A stretch of 64,000 nt of DNA from Adiantum capillus-veneris (GCA_014529385.2 CM043953.1:69420372-69484371); one strand, 5' to 3'. Positions 42,194 to 53,198 are shown, numbered from the stretch's first letter. Notes: generated from the sequence alone by a model not told the origin. Made by a program: numbers and translations.

Positions 42194-42901
42194 ATGGCTT
42201 TCTCTTATCCGGAGTTTCATGGAAGAAGTGATGAAGATGTGGAAGATTTTTTGGAAAAGATGGAGGTTGCCTGCATTAGCAATCAGATTCATGACCCTGC
42301 GCAGATGTTACGTCTTCTCCAAATTTGTTTGAAGAGTGATGCACGAGTCTGGTCCAAAACATTTGAAGAGGAGTTGCGTGTGGCTGATCCACCTGTAAGG
42401 TTGAGTTGGGACAATCTACGACATGGGTTGGAAGTGGAGTTTGTGAAGATAGAAGATCCTGACAAAGTATGGCAAGAAGTACAGGCTTTGGTGCAAAAGG
42501 AAGGTGAGCCAATAGATGCGTACATACGTAAGTTTTCATTGGCATGGGAGCGAATGTGCAAGGCCTTAGCACCACAGGTACCCCCGCCTGACATGATGAA
42601 GAAGGACAGGTTCTTAGCTGGTCTTTGGGAGAATATACGTTGGAGAGTGGAGCTAAAGAAGCGTAGGACATATGAAGATGCACTAGAGGTATCAAGGAAC
42701 AAAGAGTGGAAGTTGAGGAAAATGAGCCAGTTAGGGGTGGAGTCTTTGCCCATGAGGTCTGAATTTCAGCCTATAGAGTCTTTACAAGGTCGCATGTCAG
42801 GGGTTCATCATGAACTAGTGGTTCCTGTTACTACTCAGGTTATGCCAGCAGTGGTCACTACAGCAGTGCAAGATGATGGGCTAAGGCAAGACATGAGGTA
42901 A
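42194..42901 (+). pseudogene. Gag of D (capsid part)
   Basis: The frame from ATG 42194 reads MAFSYPEFHGRSDEDVEDFLEKME, LRLLQICLKSDARVWSKTF, IDAYIRKFSLAWERMCKALAP, MKKDRFLAGLWENIRWRVEL and YEDALEVSRNKEWKLRKM, a Gag capsid domain. It ends at TAA 42899. Downstream codons stay in the same frame (VDLMKNLSLNMLGQ), with zinc knuckle CYNCGELCHISPQCD near 43060. The TAA therefore cuts Gag before its nucleocapsid, most simply a point mutation of CAA. An upstream ATG at 42137 lies in the same frame but in the leader. Confidence 0.88.
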
Positions 42902-45028
42902 ATGGTAGATTTGATGAAAAATCTTAGCCTAAACATGCTAGGTCAAGTGGGAAATAATCGAGGTCGAGGGAGGTTTGCAAATCATCCAGAAGGTGAAGAA
43001 AAGCCTAGGAATGGTGTTGGACAAAGCAATGGTAGGTTTTGGAGGCAGACCCCCACATGTTATAATTGTGGAGAGTTGTGTCACATCAGCCCGCAATGTG
43101 ATAAGCCACCAAGGATGGGGGGAGACATGTATCCATTGCCAAGACAGGTGCTAACTAGGTCAAATGATTATGGCATCGAAATTAAGGGAGACGAAGGAAC
43201 CAGTGGACTGACCCAGGAGGAAAAGGGAAAGACAAAAGTGCTAAGTGTAGTCACCTTGGAGAAGGCATCAAAGCTAGAGGATACATTAGTGATGCCTATT
43301 GGGAAGAGGACCACAGAGGATAAGGAAGGAAGAAGTGTCCCAGGTCCTAGTAAGAAGAAAGGAAAGAGCCATGAAGGCGAGGATATCAAGGCCAAGAGGA
43401 AAAGGAGAGCTCGTCGAAAGTTTCATGTTTCAGATTTTCCACTAGGGGATGGGCAATTAAGCTATGAATTGAAGGAGGATCTGACGAGCAGGAAGGCAGA
43501 TGTTACTTTTGGGCAGCTTATAGAGATGGTGCCTAAGCTAAAGCGACAGTGGAAGAGGATGGTTAACCCAATGGAGAAAGAGCCAGAGAGAGGTTCAGTA
43601 AAGGTGTTGGCAATGGATGAGCTACCAGACATTTGTCCAATAGTAGATGTGTGGCATAAAAGGAAAAATTTGGGACAAGGTTATGTGGATGGCGGAGCCC
43701 AAATATGCGTCATAACACACTCATGCGTTGAGAAGATGGGTCTCACAGTGGCTGGGGTGTCAGGTTTTCGGATCAGATTGGAAAACCATCAAAAAGTAAA
43801 ATGCTTGGGTGTTGTAAAGAGCTTAGAAGTGGATGCATATGATGCAAAGGCAGTGGTTGATTTTCATGTGATGCCAGCAGGGTTGGGAGCATATCCTATT
43901 ATACTGGGCAGACCATGGTTACATGCAGTGGGAGCTGTTCAAGATTGGCGACATGGTACGATTAGCCCCTATGGAAAGACAGGTACCAAGAAGCTTTATA
44001 ATATGGACACAAGGAAACGATTAGAGGAGCTTTATGAAGATGAGGACAGTGATAGCACTACCAGCAGTGATGAGGATGCTGATGTTGCATTTCTTTTGAT
44101 GGACAAAGAAATCCAGGAGTTTGATTTAGTTGCATTTGCGAATGAGGTTGAAGATGAAAGTGAAGGGCCTTATGAAGTGATTGAAGGGCTGATGCAAACC
44201 AAGGTTGAGTTGTCAAAGAAGCAGGAATTGATGACACAAATGATCAGTGGAGACCTCTCAGCTATGGAGAAGGATATTTATTTGCACATGCGGGCTAGTT
44301 TTCCTGATTTGTTCATTACTTCATATGAAGAGATCAGAGGGTTCAAGGGTGAAGAGATGCATATAGAGCTGAAAGAAGGTGCTAAGCCAGTGCGGCAAAG
44401 GCTAAGAAGGATGGGTCAAGAGCAAATAGAAGCCTTGCGAGAAGAGGCGGACAAGTTGTTGAAGGCAGGGTTCATAGTGCCTGTGGAGACAAGAGAATGG
44501 GTGAGTCCAGTTGTAGTCAGTCCAAAGAAGGATGGGAAGTGGAGAATTTGTGTAGATTTTAAACCCTTAAACGCAGCCACTAAGAAGAATCCATATCCTC
44601 TTCCATTCATCGATCAGATCTTGGATTCAGTGGCAGGTTATGAGAGGTACAGTGTGTGTGATGGTTTTTCAGGCTATTTTCAATTGAAGATTGCTCTTAA
44701 AGACCGCACAAAGACCACTTTTATGACGCCATGGGGCTGCTATTGCTACACAGTATTTCCATTTGGGTTGTCAAATGGACCTTCCTTCTATCAAGAGAGA
44801 GCAAATTGGGTGTTGGAACCATTCATTGGTAGTTGTGTTAAAGCTTTTATGGATGACTTCTGTGTTTATAGCAGTAGGGCTGAACACCATGAGAAGCTGC
44901 AGATGGTATTGGCTCGATATGATGAATGTGGAGGACAACTAAATCCAAAGAAATTTCATCTAGCACAGCCAAGGGTGAAGTTATTGGGCCATATGGTGTC
45001 AGAAAATGGCATTGAGGCTGATCCATAA
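42902..45028 (+). pseudogene. Gag end, protease and RT of D
   Basis: 708 open codons. Order: zinc knuckle C-x2-C-x4-H-x4-C (about residue 55), Lys/Glu-rich linker, FPLGDGQLSYELKEDL block (as in C), protease with GYVDGGAQICVITHSCVEKMG (D-G-G instead of D-S/T-G, about residue 262) and AYPIILGRPWLHAVGA, acidic linker, then RT with VSPVVVSPKKDGKWRICVDF, YSVCDGFSGYFQLKIAL, VFPFGLSNGPSFYQ and the catalytic box FMDDFCVYSS. Ends at TAA 45026 in the motif IEADP[stop]KVKS. The catalytic Asp residues are intact. Confidence 0.93.
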
Positions 45029-46099
45029 AAGGTTAAGTCTATTATTCTTCTTCCATCACCTACGAGTACGAAGCAATTGGCAACTTTTATACACAAAGTG
45101 AAGTACATGGCACGGTTTATTCCATTGTCTTCGCAGCTTCTTTATCCATTACAGCAAGTGGCAAAGCATGATCCATTGCAATGGGATGACAAGTGTGAAG
45201 AAGTGTTTCAAGAGGTCAAAGAGGTGTTAGGGGGGTTGTCAGCCATGCAGGCTCCTGATTGGGAGAAAGTGTTTTATGTAAATCCATCAGTAGGGGATGA
45301 TGCCATTGGAGCCATGCTATTGCAAAAGGGGAAGGGCAGCCATTATATGAGGCTAGTGTATTGTGCAAGCCGAGTGAAGTTGGTAGCGTAGAGAAAGTTC
45401 TCGAAAGTAGAGCTAGTGATGGCCAGTGTAATATTTGCTTGTCGACGATTTCGTCATTACTTGCTACCACGGCCTTTTGTTTTCTTGACGAGTTATGCCT
45501 TTTTGGCACAGTTAATTAATGGTACTAACATGTCAAATGTGATGAAGAAATGGGTAATTGAGCTGCAAGAGTTTGAGTTCTCTTTTCTAGTGGAAGATAG
45601 TACAAGGGCCACCCTAGCTGATTTCTTGACCTACAAGGAGAATCCCCTTTTTGTTAAGGAAGACGTGGTTAGAAAGGTAGTTGAAGAAGTGCCACAGATT
45701 AGCAATGCACATGTGTTTTTCTTTGATGGTTCATACAGAAAGAGCCATGATGCAGCTTCAGGGGGTATATCACTTTATGACCCAGAGGGGAAGCTAGTAT
45801 GCAAGAGAGGGTTCAAATTGGATGCTCATAGTAACAATGAGGCTGAATATGCTACTCTGGAAGCCAGATTACACATTTGTTTGAAGCATGGGGTTCGAAG
45901 GTTGAGCATAAAAGGTGATGCCTTGTTAGTGGTGAAGCAAGTGCTGGGTGTGTGGAAGAGCAAGAACACCTCATTGAAGGAAATGTGCTTCAGAATTAAA
46001 GGCCTGTTAAAAAAGTTCGAAGCATGGATCATCAGACACATTGAAAGTTGTCGAGAAATTTGCGGTCTTGCCAGGAAAGCACCGGGCTTATGGCTGTGA
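45029..46099 (+). pseudogene. Degenerate RNase H and archaeal-type RNase H of D
   Basis: Same frame as RT, with TAG at 45389. The Ty3-type RNase H has VFYVNPSVGDDAIGAMLL and YLLPRPFVFLTSYAFLAQL, so the first Asp is Asn and the T-D-H motif is gone, just as in C. The second domain has AHVFFFDGSYRKSHDAA (Asp), HSNNEAEYATLEARL (Glu), IKGDALLVVKQVLGVW (Asp) and WIIRHIE, with the final family Asp (ADGLA) changed to Cys (ICGLA). It ends where M is inserted. Confidence 0.9.
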
Positions 46100-46249
46100 G
46101 AGTTTGTGAGAGAACTCAACAAAAACTATATGAAGGAGTTAAACCATAGATGCCATGAAGACTAGGGTTTGGAAAGAAGTGCAATCAAAGAAGACTCACT
46201 CTTTCTCTCTTGCACTCACACACACAAAGAAAGAACGCAAAAGAGAATG

Positions 46250-46462
46250 TCAAAACAATACGAAGATGAAAACATCAAGGCTATGGTCATATCGTATCAT
46301 GGGTAATATGAAAGGGTTAATGGATGAGTTAATGGCATTCAATCTTGGCTGACCAAATAGGCTACGAATTGTTCTTTGGAATTGTAGTTTTGTGCTTACC
46401 ATAATATATATATTTTGTCTAGTGATTGGGATTAATTGTGTGTACAAATCCTCTTGGTTCAT
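46250..46462 (-). CDS. Small ORF of unknown function, copy b (M)
   Basis: An intact 70-codon frame beginning MNQEDLYTQ and ending in FIFVLF. It is a diverged paralogue of copy a: shared words include FQ, LFGxxRLNxI, ILPxIxY and SxDV, with two residues missing near position 23. Its ATG overlaps the stop of copy a by four bases, an arrangement suited to termination-reinitiation. Both frames staying open despite strong divergence suggests past selection on both. Function unknown. Confidence 0.65.
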   Translation of the reverse strand: MNQEDLYTQLIPITRQNIYIMVSTKLQFQRTIRSLFGQPRLNAINSSINPFILPMIRYDHSLDVFIFVLF

Positions 46463-46677
46463 AGCAAGATAACTACGCTTACATCAAAAGAAAAATTATA
46501 GTCTATGAGAGGTAGTATGATGGGATCCGGTGATAGAAGTATTTCATTGAGCCTTTCAGGGCCAAAGAGAAACACTATACGTTGTTGAAAGTGTATTTTA
46601 CGGCTAATCCATACGTTAATTCTAATAGATTGTATAGAGTGAAAGCGATAGAAATGATCATCATGTGGGTTATTCAT
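46459..46677 (-). CDS. Small ORF of unknown function, copy a (M)
   Basis: An intact 72-codon frame starting MNNPHDDHF and ending in VVILL. It aligns without gaps over its whole length to the small ORF upstream of gag in D (39 of 72 identical). Conserved blocks are IRINVWISRKIHFQQRIVFLFGPERLNEIL and LPLIDYNFSFDV, quoted here in part. Its TGA stop overlaps the ATG of the next ORF (ATGA, 46459-46462). I recognise no known family. The start is the first ATG of the conserved frame. Confidence 0.68.
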   Translation of the reverse strand: MNNPHDDHFYRFHSIQSIRINVWISRKIHFQQRIVFLFGPERLNEILLSPDPIILPLIDYNFSFDVSVVILL

Positions 46678-46950
46678 TTAGGATAGTATGTGAGAAATGT
46701 AGATATGAGAGAAGTGAAGAGATGAGAAGTTTCCCTCCCAAGCCCTATTCTTGCCCGTAGGCAATAAGGATACTGCGGGGAGAGATGTACCTGTAGCAAA
46801 GAGAACCTAGAGAGGATGAATTACTAAGAATGAGAGAGATAGGTTTGGTTAAGGAGATGAGATTAGATACATATATATGTATATGTTGGATTAGAGATGA
46901 AAATGAAAACAACAAGAAATCAAGAAAACATCAATGTAGAACACATCTTA
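46678..46950 (-). other. Leader of M
   Basis: Non-coding sequence between the PBS and copy a, with ATATATGTATATG-type AT repeats near 46870-46890. No other feature recognised. Confidence 0.45.
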
Positions 46951-46953
46951 CTT

Positions 46954-46970
46954 GAAACCCTTCGGCACCA
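46954..46970 (-). other. Probable primer binding site of M
   Basis: The minus strand reads TGGTGCCGAAGGGTTTC, four bases after an LTR-like terminus CCATCA. The tRNA is not identified. Confidence 0.55.
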
Positions 46971-47223
46971 TTATTGATGGGAGAGAGAAGAAGAGTGGAT
47001 AATTCCACTTTGATTGATACACCAAGTGTAAGACCTTCTTTGATTAGAGTTGATCTTCCAAGGTTAGCTTGTTGCAAGAATGGCTAGTCTCCCTCTAGGA
47101 AAAAGTGTAGGCTTGGGCTTATGTTAATGGCTAAGTACAATTAGGCATTACTACTCACTCCCTCAAGAATTCCTCTCATCAATGGCTTGAATGCTTGAGT
47201 TCTTTCCAAGGAAGAAGAGGTCC

Positions 47224-47238
47224 CCTTTTATAGGTGAA
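47224..47238 (-). promoter_or_regulatory. TATA box in M
   Basis: Minus strand CACCTATAAAAGGGG, about 550 bp upstream of the first small ORF, placed as an LTR promoter would be. Confidence 0.6.
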
Positions 47239-48021
47239 GGGAACCCCCAAGGGTTTACACAAGAAGAGAGGAGCCAGTGTGAACATGAATTGGAAAAGTT
47301 GGAAATGAGTTGTCCTTGCATGATGTGGGCAGACTGGGGTCCAGTATTCTGATCATAACTCCTCAACCGTGGCTCCAAATAAAAAAGTAAAAATATGGGC
47401 AGAAACGTCAACTCATTAGCACCGTTTTCATTTTAAAATCATTTTCCAATTCGGATTGGAACCTTGTGTAAAAAATTCATCAAAATAGGGTCCATTTATG
47501 GCAGCAAAAGTCTTCATGTGGTCTCCTTAGCTTAGACTTTCATTTAATTCCAAAGGACACCTCATGCCATATGAAAGCATGACATTGCTCCTTCACAAAG
47601 TTTTGTAATCATGCTTGCAATAATGCATTAAAATAAGTGTATCTTTGAAATCATGCCACCTAGTGTCCCACTAGGATTTGATTCTCTCCTAGTAGCTATT
47701 TAAAAAGAAATATAAGAAAAGTATAAAAAATACATAGAATATATATATGTTGGAGTTTACCCTAGATATAGGATCTAGCTAGGGTGTGAGATGATAATGA
47801 AATAGTAGAAATAAAGAATCAATGCTTTTTGCCCCAAGTTAAAAAGGCGAAGCTATTGATGCTTTTCCCATAGTATTTTCTGATGGTAAAGTAAGGATAG
47901 GTTACCCTTGAGAAAAATAATAGGATGAGATAGAAGGCTTATTATTATACTTAAATATGCATATGTACACTATAGGAAATATAATTATGTATCTAAAAAA
48001 ATACAAGATAGATCTTGTAGC

Positions 48022-49514
48022 ATGCGTTCCCACTATGTACGTGTCACAGCACGACAACGTGCTCTAAATGGAGAGGCACATGAAGCAGCTCAAGGCATGA
48101 TTGGGGAGCTATTTGTGTTGAGGACCACTTTACCTCTTTATCATGGCCGGGAAAGTTTGGCTCAAGAAGAGGAGTTTTTGCTAACAGGAATCATTCCAAA
48201 GGAGATTCAGAAGTCTAAGAAGTATAGCTTTGTGCGTAGAGCATACAGGTACAAATTGATTGGTGATGTCTTATACATGAAAGGGGCTGATCTCGTGTTG
48301 AGACGTGTACCTTGGCGGGAGGAGCTTTACAGAGTGTTGGAAGAGAATCATGAAGGCGCATGTGGTGGCCATTTTGCTCTAAAGATCACCTTGCATAAGA
48401 TATTGCAAGAGGGGTATGTATGGCCTAGTTTGCACAAGGATGTTCACCATTGGTGTAGGTCTTGCAATAGGTGTCAAGCATTTGGGAAGAGAGTGTTGAA
48501 GCCAGAGCTACGAAAAACCATTATGGCGTTTGATGTGTTTGAAAAGTTGGGATTGATGCAATAGGCCCGTTACCTATCACAAGCAGGGGCAAAAGCTATA
48601 TCTTGACGGCAGTGGACTATCTCTCTAGATGGGCAGAGGCTATAGCATTAAAACAGATCACTGCAAAGGATGTGGCAAAATTTGTGTATGATGAAATATG
48701 TTGCAAGTTTGGGGTGCCATTAGAGCTACTTTCAGATAAGGGGCCAGGATTTAGAGCTAAACTGCTAGACTTCTTATGCACAAAGATGAAGATTAGGCAC
48801 CAGCATACCACTCCTTATTACCCGTTGTGTAATGGCTTAAATGAAAGATTCAATGGTGAGTTGGTGCAAATTCTTTATAAAGTGACAGAGCACCAAGGAA
48901 AGAATTGGGATTTGGAATTGCCTAGTGCATTATGGGCTTACCGTACTTCGGTGAAGACAGGTACTGGGTTTACTCCATTTCATTTGGTGTATGGAAAGGA
49001 AGCACTATTGCCTGTGGAGGTAGAGTTGCCTGTGGTCAAGATGTTAGAGAAGTTGCTTGGGCCGCCTAGTGATGCATTCAAAGAGAGGCTCTTGCAGTTA
49101 CAAGAGGTCCAGTTGGATAGGATGAGCGCATTGGAGCATTATGGGCAGATGCAGGATAAGGCTTTGGCAAAGATAAATGAAAAGGTCAAAAGTAAGGGTA
49201 TCAAGAAACATGACTTGGTTTTGTGCTACAACAGTAAGCTGGACAACACCTTCCAAAAGAAGTTTCAAATTAAGTGGGAAGGCCCTTTCAAGGTAGTGGA
49301 GTGTTTTCCAAATGGCACATATCAGCTGGCTAACTTGGATGGTGTTCTACATAAGTCAAGGGTAAATGGATTGCGTCTTAAATTGTATCATGCTAGATTG
49401 ATGATGGTGGAGCAAGATGAGCTGTCTGTGGATAAAGCAGTGTTGGTGAGGGATGAGGAGACCTGTGATGCGGCGAGTCTCATATCTCTCTATGCTGCTG
49501 CTGATCATGAATGA
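48022..49514 (+). pseudogene. Integrase of D
   Basis: The first frame (to 48564) holds TLPLYHGRESLAQEEEFLLTG, RRVPWREELYRVLEENHEGACGGHFAL (His pair) and HHWCRSCNRCQAFGKR (Cys pair). A one-base loss near 48553 shifts into GIDAIGPLP (first Asp), LSRWAEAIALKQITAKDVAKF, LLSDKGPGFRAKLL (second Asp), YYPLCNGLNERFNGELV (Glu), LWAYRTSVKTGTGFTPFHLVYGKEALLP, and the C-terminal FQIKWEGPFKVVE ... VNGLRLKLYHARL, ending in AAADHE and stop. All catalytic residues are present; only one frameshift breaks it. Confidence 0.92.
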
Positions 49515-49522
49515 TCTAGCAG

Positions 49523-49542
49523 GCTAGGGGAGGGGCAAATTA
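49523..49542 (+). other. Polypurine tract of D
   Basis: GCTAGGGGAGGGGCAAATTA before the 3' LTR. Confidence 0.75.
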
Positions 49543-50483
49543 TGTCAGGAGTTTTTTGGAGCAAGGGATTGCGTATATGTACATACAAATGCATGGTGCA
49601 TCACATAAAGAATTGCTCATTTTCCAGAGCCAGGTGGTTACGTGGGGCCCACATGTGTACAGGTAGGACAACATGTACATAGTGCATCGATTTTCATCGT
49701 TACCAATACCAGTGTGTTTTTTCATAATAATGAGGAGATGGAAGCGTGTAAAACTTATGGAGGAAGCTATCCGCGGGCCGACGACATGAGGTAAGCAGGT
49801 GCGTCAGATGGCATCTAGTGGCGTCACGAGGGCGAATGGGGTCAATACTTGCACGCAGAGAAGTACGGACACAACATGGGTGTTTGCTTGTGAGAATTAT
49901 GCAGAAAGGTCATCATGAGGACCTTATTTTGGGGCCACTTCACGTGGTGGTGGGATGCATTATTGGAAAAAAGCTGAGTGCCAGGTGTGTGAATGATACA
50001 AAAAGGTGACAACTATGCACTGCGAGGTCAGTTTTTCGCCTGTTCGGGGTCCGTTTGAGGTCATCTAAAAGGCCAAGGGTGCCCAACTAATAAAGCTAAG
50101 TGTGAGAACTGAAAAAACTGAGAGAAGACCAGAAAAAACGTGGAGAAGAGAGGAGGAACAGCCGCAGGTGTGTTTTTGGTGTTTTTAGAGCCTGTTTTGG
50201 CCGTAAACTGCTCATCCGAGGTCGGATTTGAGCACTTTGACATTGTAGAGTAGGGTTTTGGGCTGTTCCGGATGCGATGGCGCTGTCCATTTTGCCAAAT
50301 TACTCACTCTTTTTCTGTTGTTTTGGCTGTGTAAGTTTCTCCTATGAGCGAAGCTTCTGCTCCAATTTGTGATTGTATATGGTATCTTTTACCCATATTG
50401 CGTGAGTTGTTTGCCCCATTGGTGTTGGCCCAAGCTCAATTGTATCTAAACATCAGAAGTTCTCCTCTTTTGAGCTGAGTTTT

Positions 50484-50514
<31 letters not shown>

Positions 50515-50694
50515 CTCTGTGTGGAGTGGGCAAGTGGATAGTCTCTCTCCTCTCACTCCATCGGTGTGTTCCCTGTCTCGGCCAGGTGTGTTGTGTAAGC
50601 TGAGTGGTGCCCCATAGTGTGTGTGTGTGTATCATTCAAAGAGTGTGTGTCGGGTCGTTATAGAGGCGCTGTGTGTATTTTCATCCCGCTATCA
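49543..50694 (+). repeat. 3' LTR of D
   Basis: TGTCAGGAGTTTTTTGG to CCCGCTATCA. Collinear with the 5' LTR over its full length, with a slightly longer (GT)n tract at about 50488-50514. Confidence 0.92.
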
Positions 50695-50698
50695 CCGC

Positions 50699-51447
50699 GA
50701 ACCGTGTTGTTTATTTTGTCGTAATTCACGTTTTTGACAAAAACTACTATTTTTTGTGTTCTGATGCAAGTTGAAAGTATTTTATTGTGATTGCCAATTA
50801 TTTTTTGAGATTTTTAAAACTTTTTGATAATTTTTTGGAATTTTTTGCTGATTTTTAACGTTTTCGGCTAATTTTTGGACTAAATTTGGCTTTTTCGGGC
50901 ATTAAGAAAATAAAAATTGAAAAATTTTCTTCGACGCGAGCATCGATGGTTGATGTAAAACTTGGACACACATTCCGGAAAATTTTGAAGATCGTGCGAA
51001 CTCAGCAGCAGTCAAATTTCGAGCTTTGTTCGCTGACCACTCTCCCTCGTCTCATCCGAGAGTGCACCACTCTATCTCCTCCTGACAAGCGAGAAGAGGC
51101 CCCACTACACACACACACACACACACTTTTATCTCTCTACAGCAGTGTAGCGGGTCAATTCTCTCTCTTCCTCTGCTCATTCATCGCTACACCAGTTGCG
51201 CGCTTTGTCTCCACCATTAAAACCGTACACTCCGAGCGTGCTGCAGCCCAACTCTCACTCACATTCTTTCACTGGCCATGTGACCACACACCCACCCTCT
51301 TCTCTCTCTTATCTCTCTCTCAACTCTCCTTGTCGGATAGATCTTTAAGGTCTCTTGGGATAGTTTCCTCCGACATTAAAATACTCTTCCTTCTTCTTCT
51401 TCTATCCTCTCTCTCTCTACGCCACGTGGCGAGCAACCCACACACAC

Positions 51448-51502
<55 letters not shown>

Positions 51503-51711
51503 CCCCCCTCCTTGTGATGTGAACGGAGGACAATCGAGTCCACTCTCTCCTCTGTGCGCATGAACATCGACACCCACGGTCCACCTGCCGCTCTGGCGCT
51601 ATCTCTCTCTCTTTTCCTGCTTCTGCTATGCACAAGACAAGAGGTCACGAGTGATCACCCCTCTCGCAATCGGCACTGACAGTTTCCAACGGTCAACTCT
51701 CTCTCCCTCTG
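50699..51711 (+). other. Leader of J, second part, and CT-rich sequence
   Basis: T-rich sequence (50.7-50.95 kb) that continues the leader before D, then CT- and CA-rich sequence with (CA)n at 51108-51126 and (CT)n at 51449-51500. A 225-codon plus-strand frame here is low-complexity (Ser, Leu, His) and not believed to be coding. Confidence 0.55.
51449..51500. repeat. (CT)n microsatellite
   Basis: 26 CT units followed by a C-run. Confidence 0.97.
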
Positions 51712-52636
51712 TGTTAGAAGCTGGACACACCCTATGGAAATGACTGCTCGGCCGATTATTATTTTTTGTAAATATTCATTTATTGAGAAAACCCGACATT
51801 TCACCTTTGTAAATATTGGGGCTTACAAAAGTTTCCAGATTGTATCCCAGTTTTGACATTTAGATTGAGTAGATGGTTAAATTGGAACATTAGGGTTTGA
51901 GATTGTAAGGTATTTATACCACTTTTTGACCTTAATGAAAAAACGTTTGTCATTTTTAAAAAGTTTAAGTCTATGAGTGAGCGTACTGTGTACGAGAGAG
52001 AGTGAGAGCTTCATCTTGACGCTACGCGCGCATCGGTGGTCAGCATCGAGTGCGGAGAAGTGCATGGTGTTGCACCCGACGAGAGCTAAGCACCAATACC
52101 TACATTGCGTGTGTACGGTCCGGTGTTGCGAGCTCGACCTACGAGCTTCATCTGGTGATTCTGTGAGTATACGTTATCCGTTTTCGTATTTCAGCATATC
52201 CACGCGTTCACATTGAGTAGACCTACACATTAGGCACTTTATTTTTTGAAAACGACGACCTGCAAATTTTGGCCAGACATCCTAAGTGATTTTGCACCGT
52301 GTGTTTTGGGTTGGGATTTTGGTTCATGGACCTTAGGGAGAGCGACCTATTGATGTTAGTAGGGTCTCCTTCAAGTTCTGTGGAGTTTCGAGACTGTTTG
52401 ATGGGTATTTGGCTCTTGGAAGCGTTGTAGGAAATCTCCTCTTATGCACTCCTGAAGGCTGTAGCTTAGACATTGGGTAGAGACCTCTATAGGAATTAGT
52501 CGAGAGTCGGTCGAGTGTAGATTGACACCCTATGCTTGCTTCCACGCGCCTGCGGGTCAAGCTTCATCCTTAGCTGACAAATCTTGTTAGGTGAGTTCTC
52601 GCTGAGCTGATGTCCGTCGCGGCGTATCCGCCAACA
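51712..52636 (+). repeat. Probable 5' LTR of E
   Basis: The right end is well supported: CCGCCAACA directly before a PBS. The left end TGTTAGAAGC at 51712 is proposed because it pairs with AACA at the right end. A TATA-like GTATTTATACC is at 51910-51920. The 3' LTR lies outside the window, so the start is unproven. Confidence 0.5.
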
Positions 52637-52637
52637 T

Positions 52638-52655
52638 TGGCGCCGTTGCCGGGGA
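52638..52655 (+). other. Primer binding site of E
   Basis: TGGCGCCGTTGCCGGGGA, one base after the LTR end. This PBS type is common in plant Ty3/gypsy elements and is usually assigned to tRNA-Asp. Confidence 0.8.
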
Positions 52656-53176
52656 CGAAAACCTTAGGTAGGTAACCGAGACTAGTCCTTGAGGATAGGG
52701 ATTCTTTGGCTTGCCAAAGTCTTGTTTTACATTTAGATAGGATCTGAGGGTGGAGGGCTCTCTAGGTCTTAGAGGGAGCCTAGGGAGCGTGTGTCTGGCA
52801 TAGATCCTTCGGCTTAGGTAGACTTAGGTAGACTTAGATAGTTTTAGGTATTAGTTGAGTTGATGAGTAGGAGTTTGAGTGGTAGAAGCGGTGAAAGGAG
52901 AGCTTGAGAGTCCAGAGAGGCCAGGAAGCAACCAAAACACCATTATCACCATTTCACATGATGAGTAGGAGTAGGGTAAGTAGAACATCATGATTTATGA
53001 TCCAGAGCACTTCATGCATGTATACTTGCTTGTTAGGATCATCACAAGGTTGTAAAAGACGCAAAAGTGTGTTTGAAAGCTAAAGTGAAGTTCAAAAGTT
53101 GTTGTGAGTGTTTCTGATAGAGCTGCAGAGCATCAGGAACATTTCTGTCAGGAAAAAAATACATTTTAAGCCAGGA

Positions 53177-53198
53177 GACATCCTACGCGTAGGATGTC
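53177..53198. repeat. 22-nt perfect palindrome, copy 1
   Basis: GACATCCTACGCGTAGGATGTC is its own reverse complement; as single-strand RNA or DNA it could form a hairpin or a dimer. Confidence 0.97.

Larger units (their letters stand above)
46100..48020 (-). mobile_element. Fragment M: minus-strand retroelement 5' region inside D
   Basis: On the minus strand: an LTR-like region with a TATA box (CACCTATAAAAGGGG, 47224-47238), an LTR end CCCATCA at 46975, a PBS-like TGGTGCCGAAGGGTTTC (46954-46970), a leader, and two small ORFs. No Gag or Pol follows before the boundary with D. It separates the D second RNase H from its integrase. Its exact borders and the LTR start (perhaps near 48010) are uncertain; TACAAGAT-AG-ATCTTGTA, an inverted repeat, lies at the right border. 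Confidence 0.65.
40004..50694 (+). mobile_element. Tat-lineage Ty3/gypsy element D, nearly complete
   Basis: Two LTRs of about 1.14 kb, a PBS, a small ORF, gag, protease, RT, degenerate RNase H, second RNase H, integrase and PPT are present in order. One 1.9-kb minus-strand fragment (M) interrupts it between RNase H and integrase. Gag to second RNase H is one frame broken only by three stop codons. The LTRs differ at about 5 of the first 165 bases, so it is fairly young compared with B. Confidence 0.93.

Noticed and set aside
46154-46352. Plus-strand 65-codon frame opposite the small-ORF pair
   Set aside because: Shadow frame on the opposite strand of copy b and the D/M boundary; no homology to the rest of D.
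50886-51563. 225-codon plus-strand frame
   Set aside because: Low-complexity Ser/Leu/His sequence over CT and CA tracts in the J leader; no domain, and no homologue elsewhere in the window.
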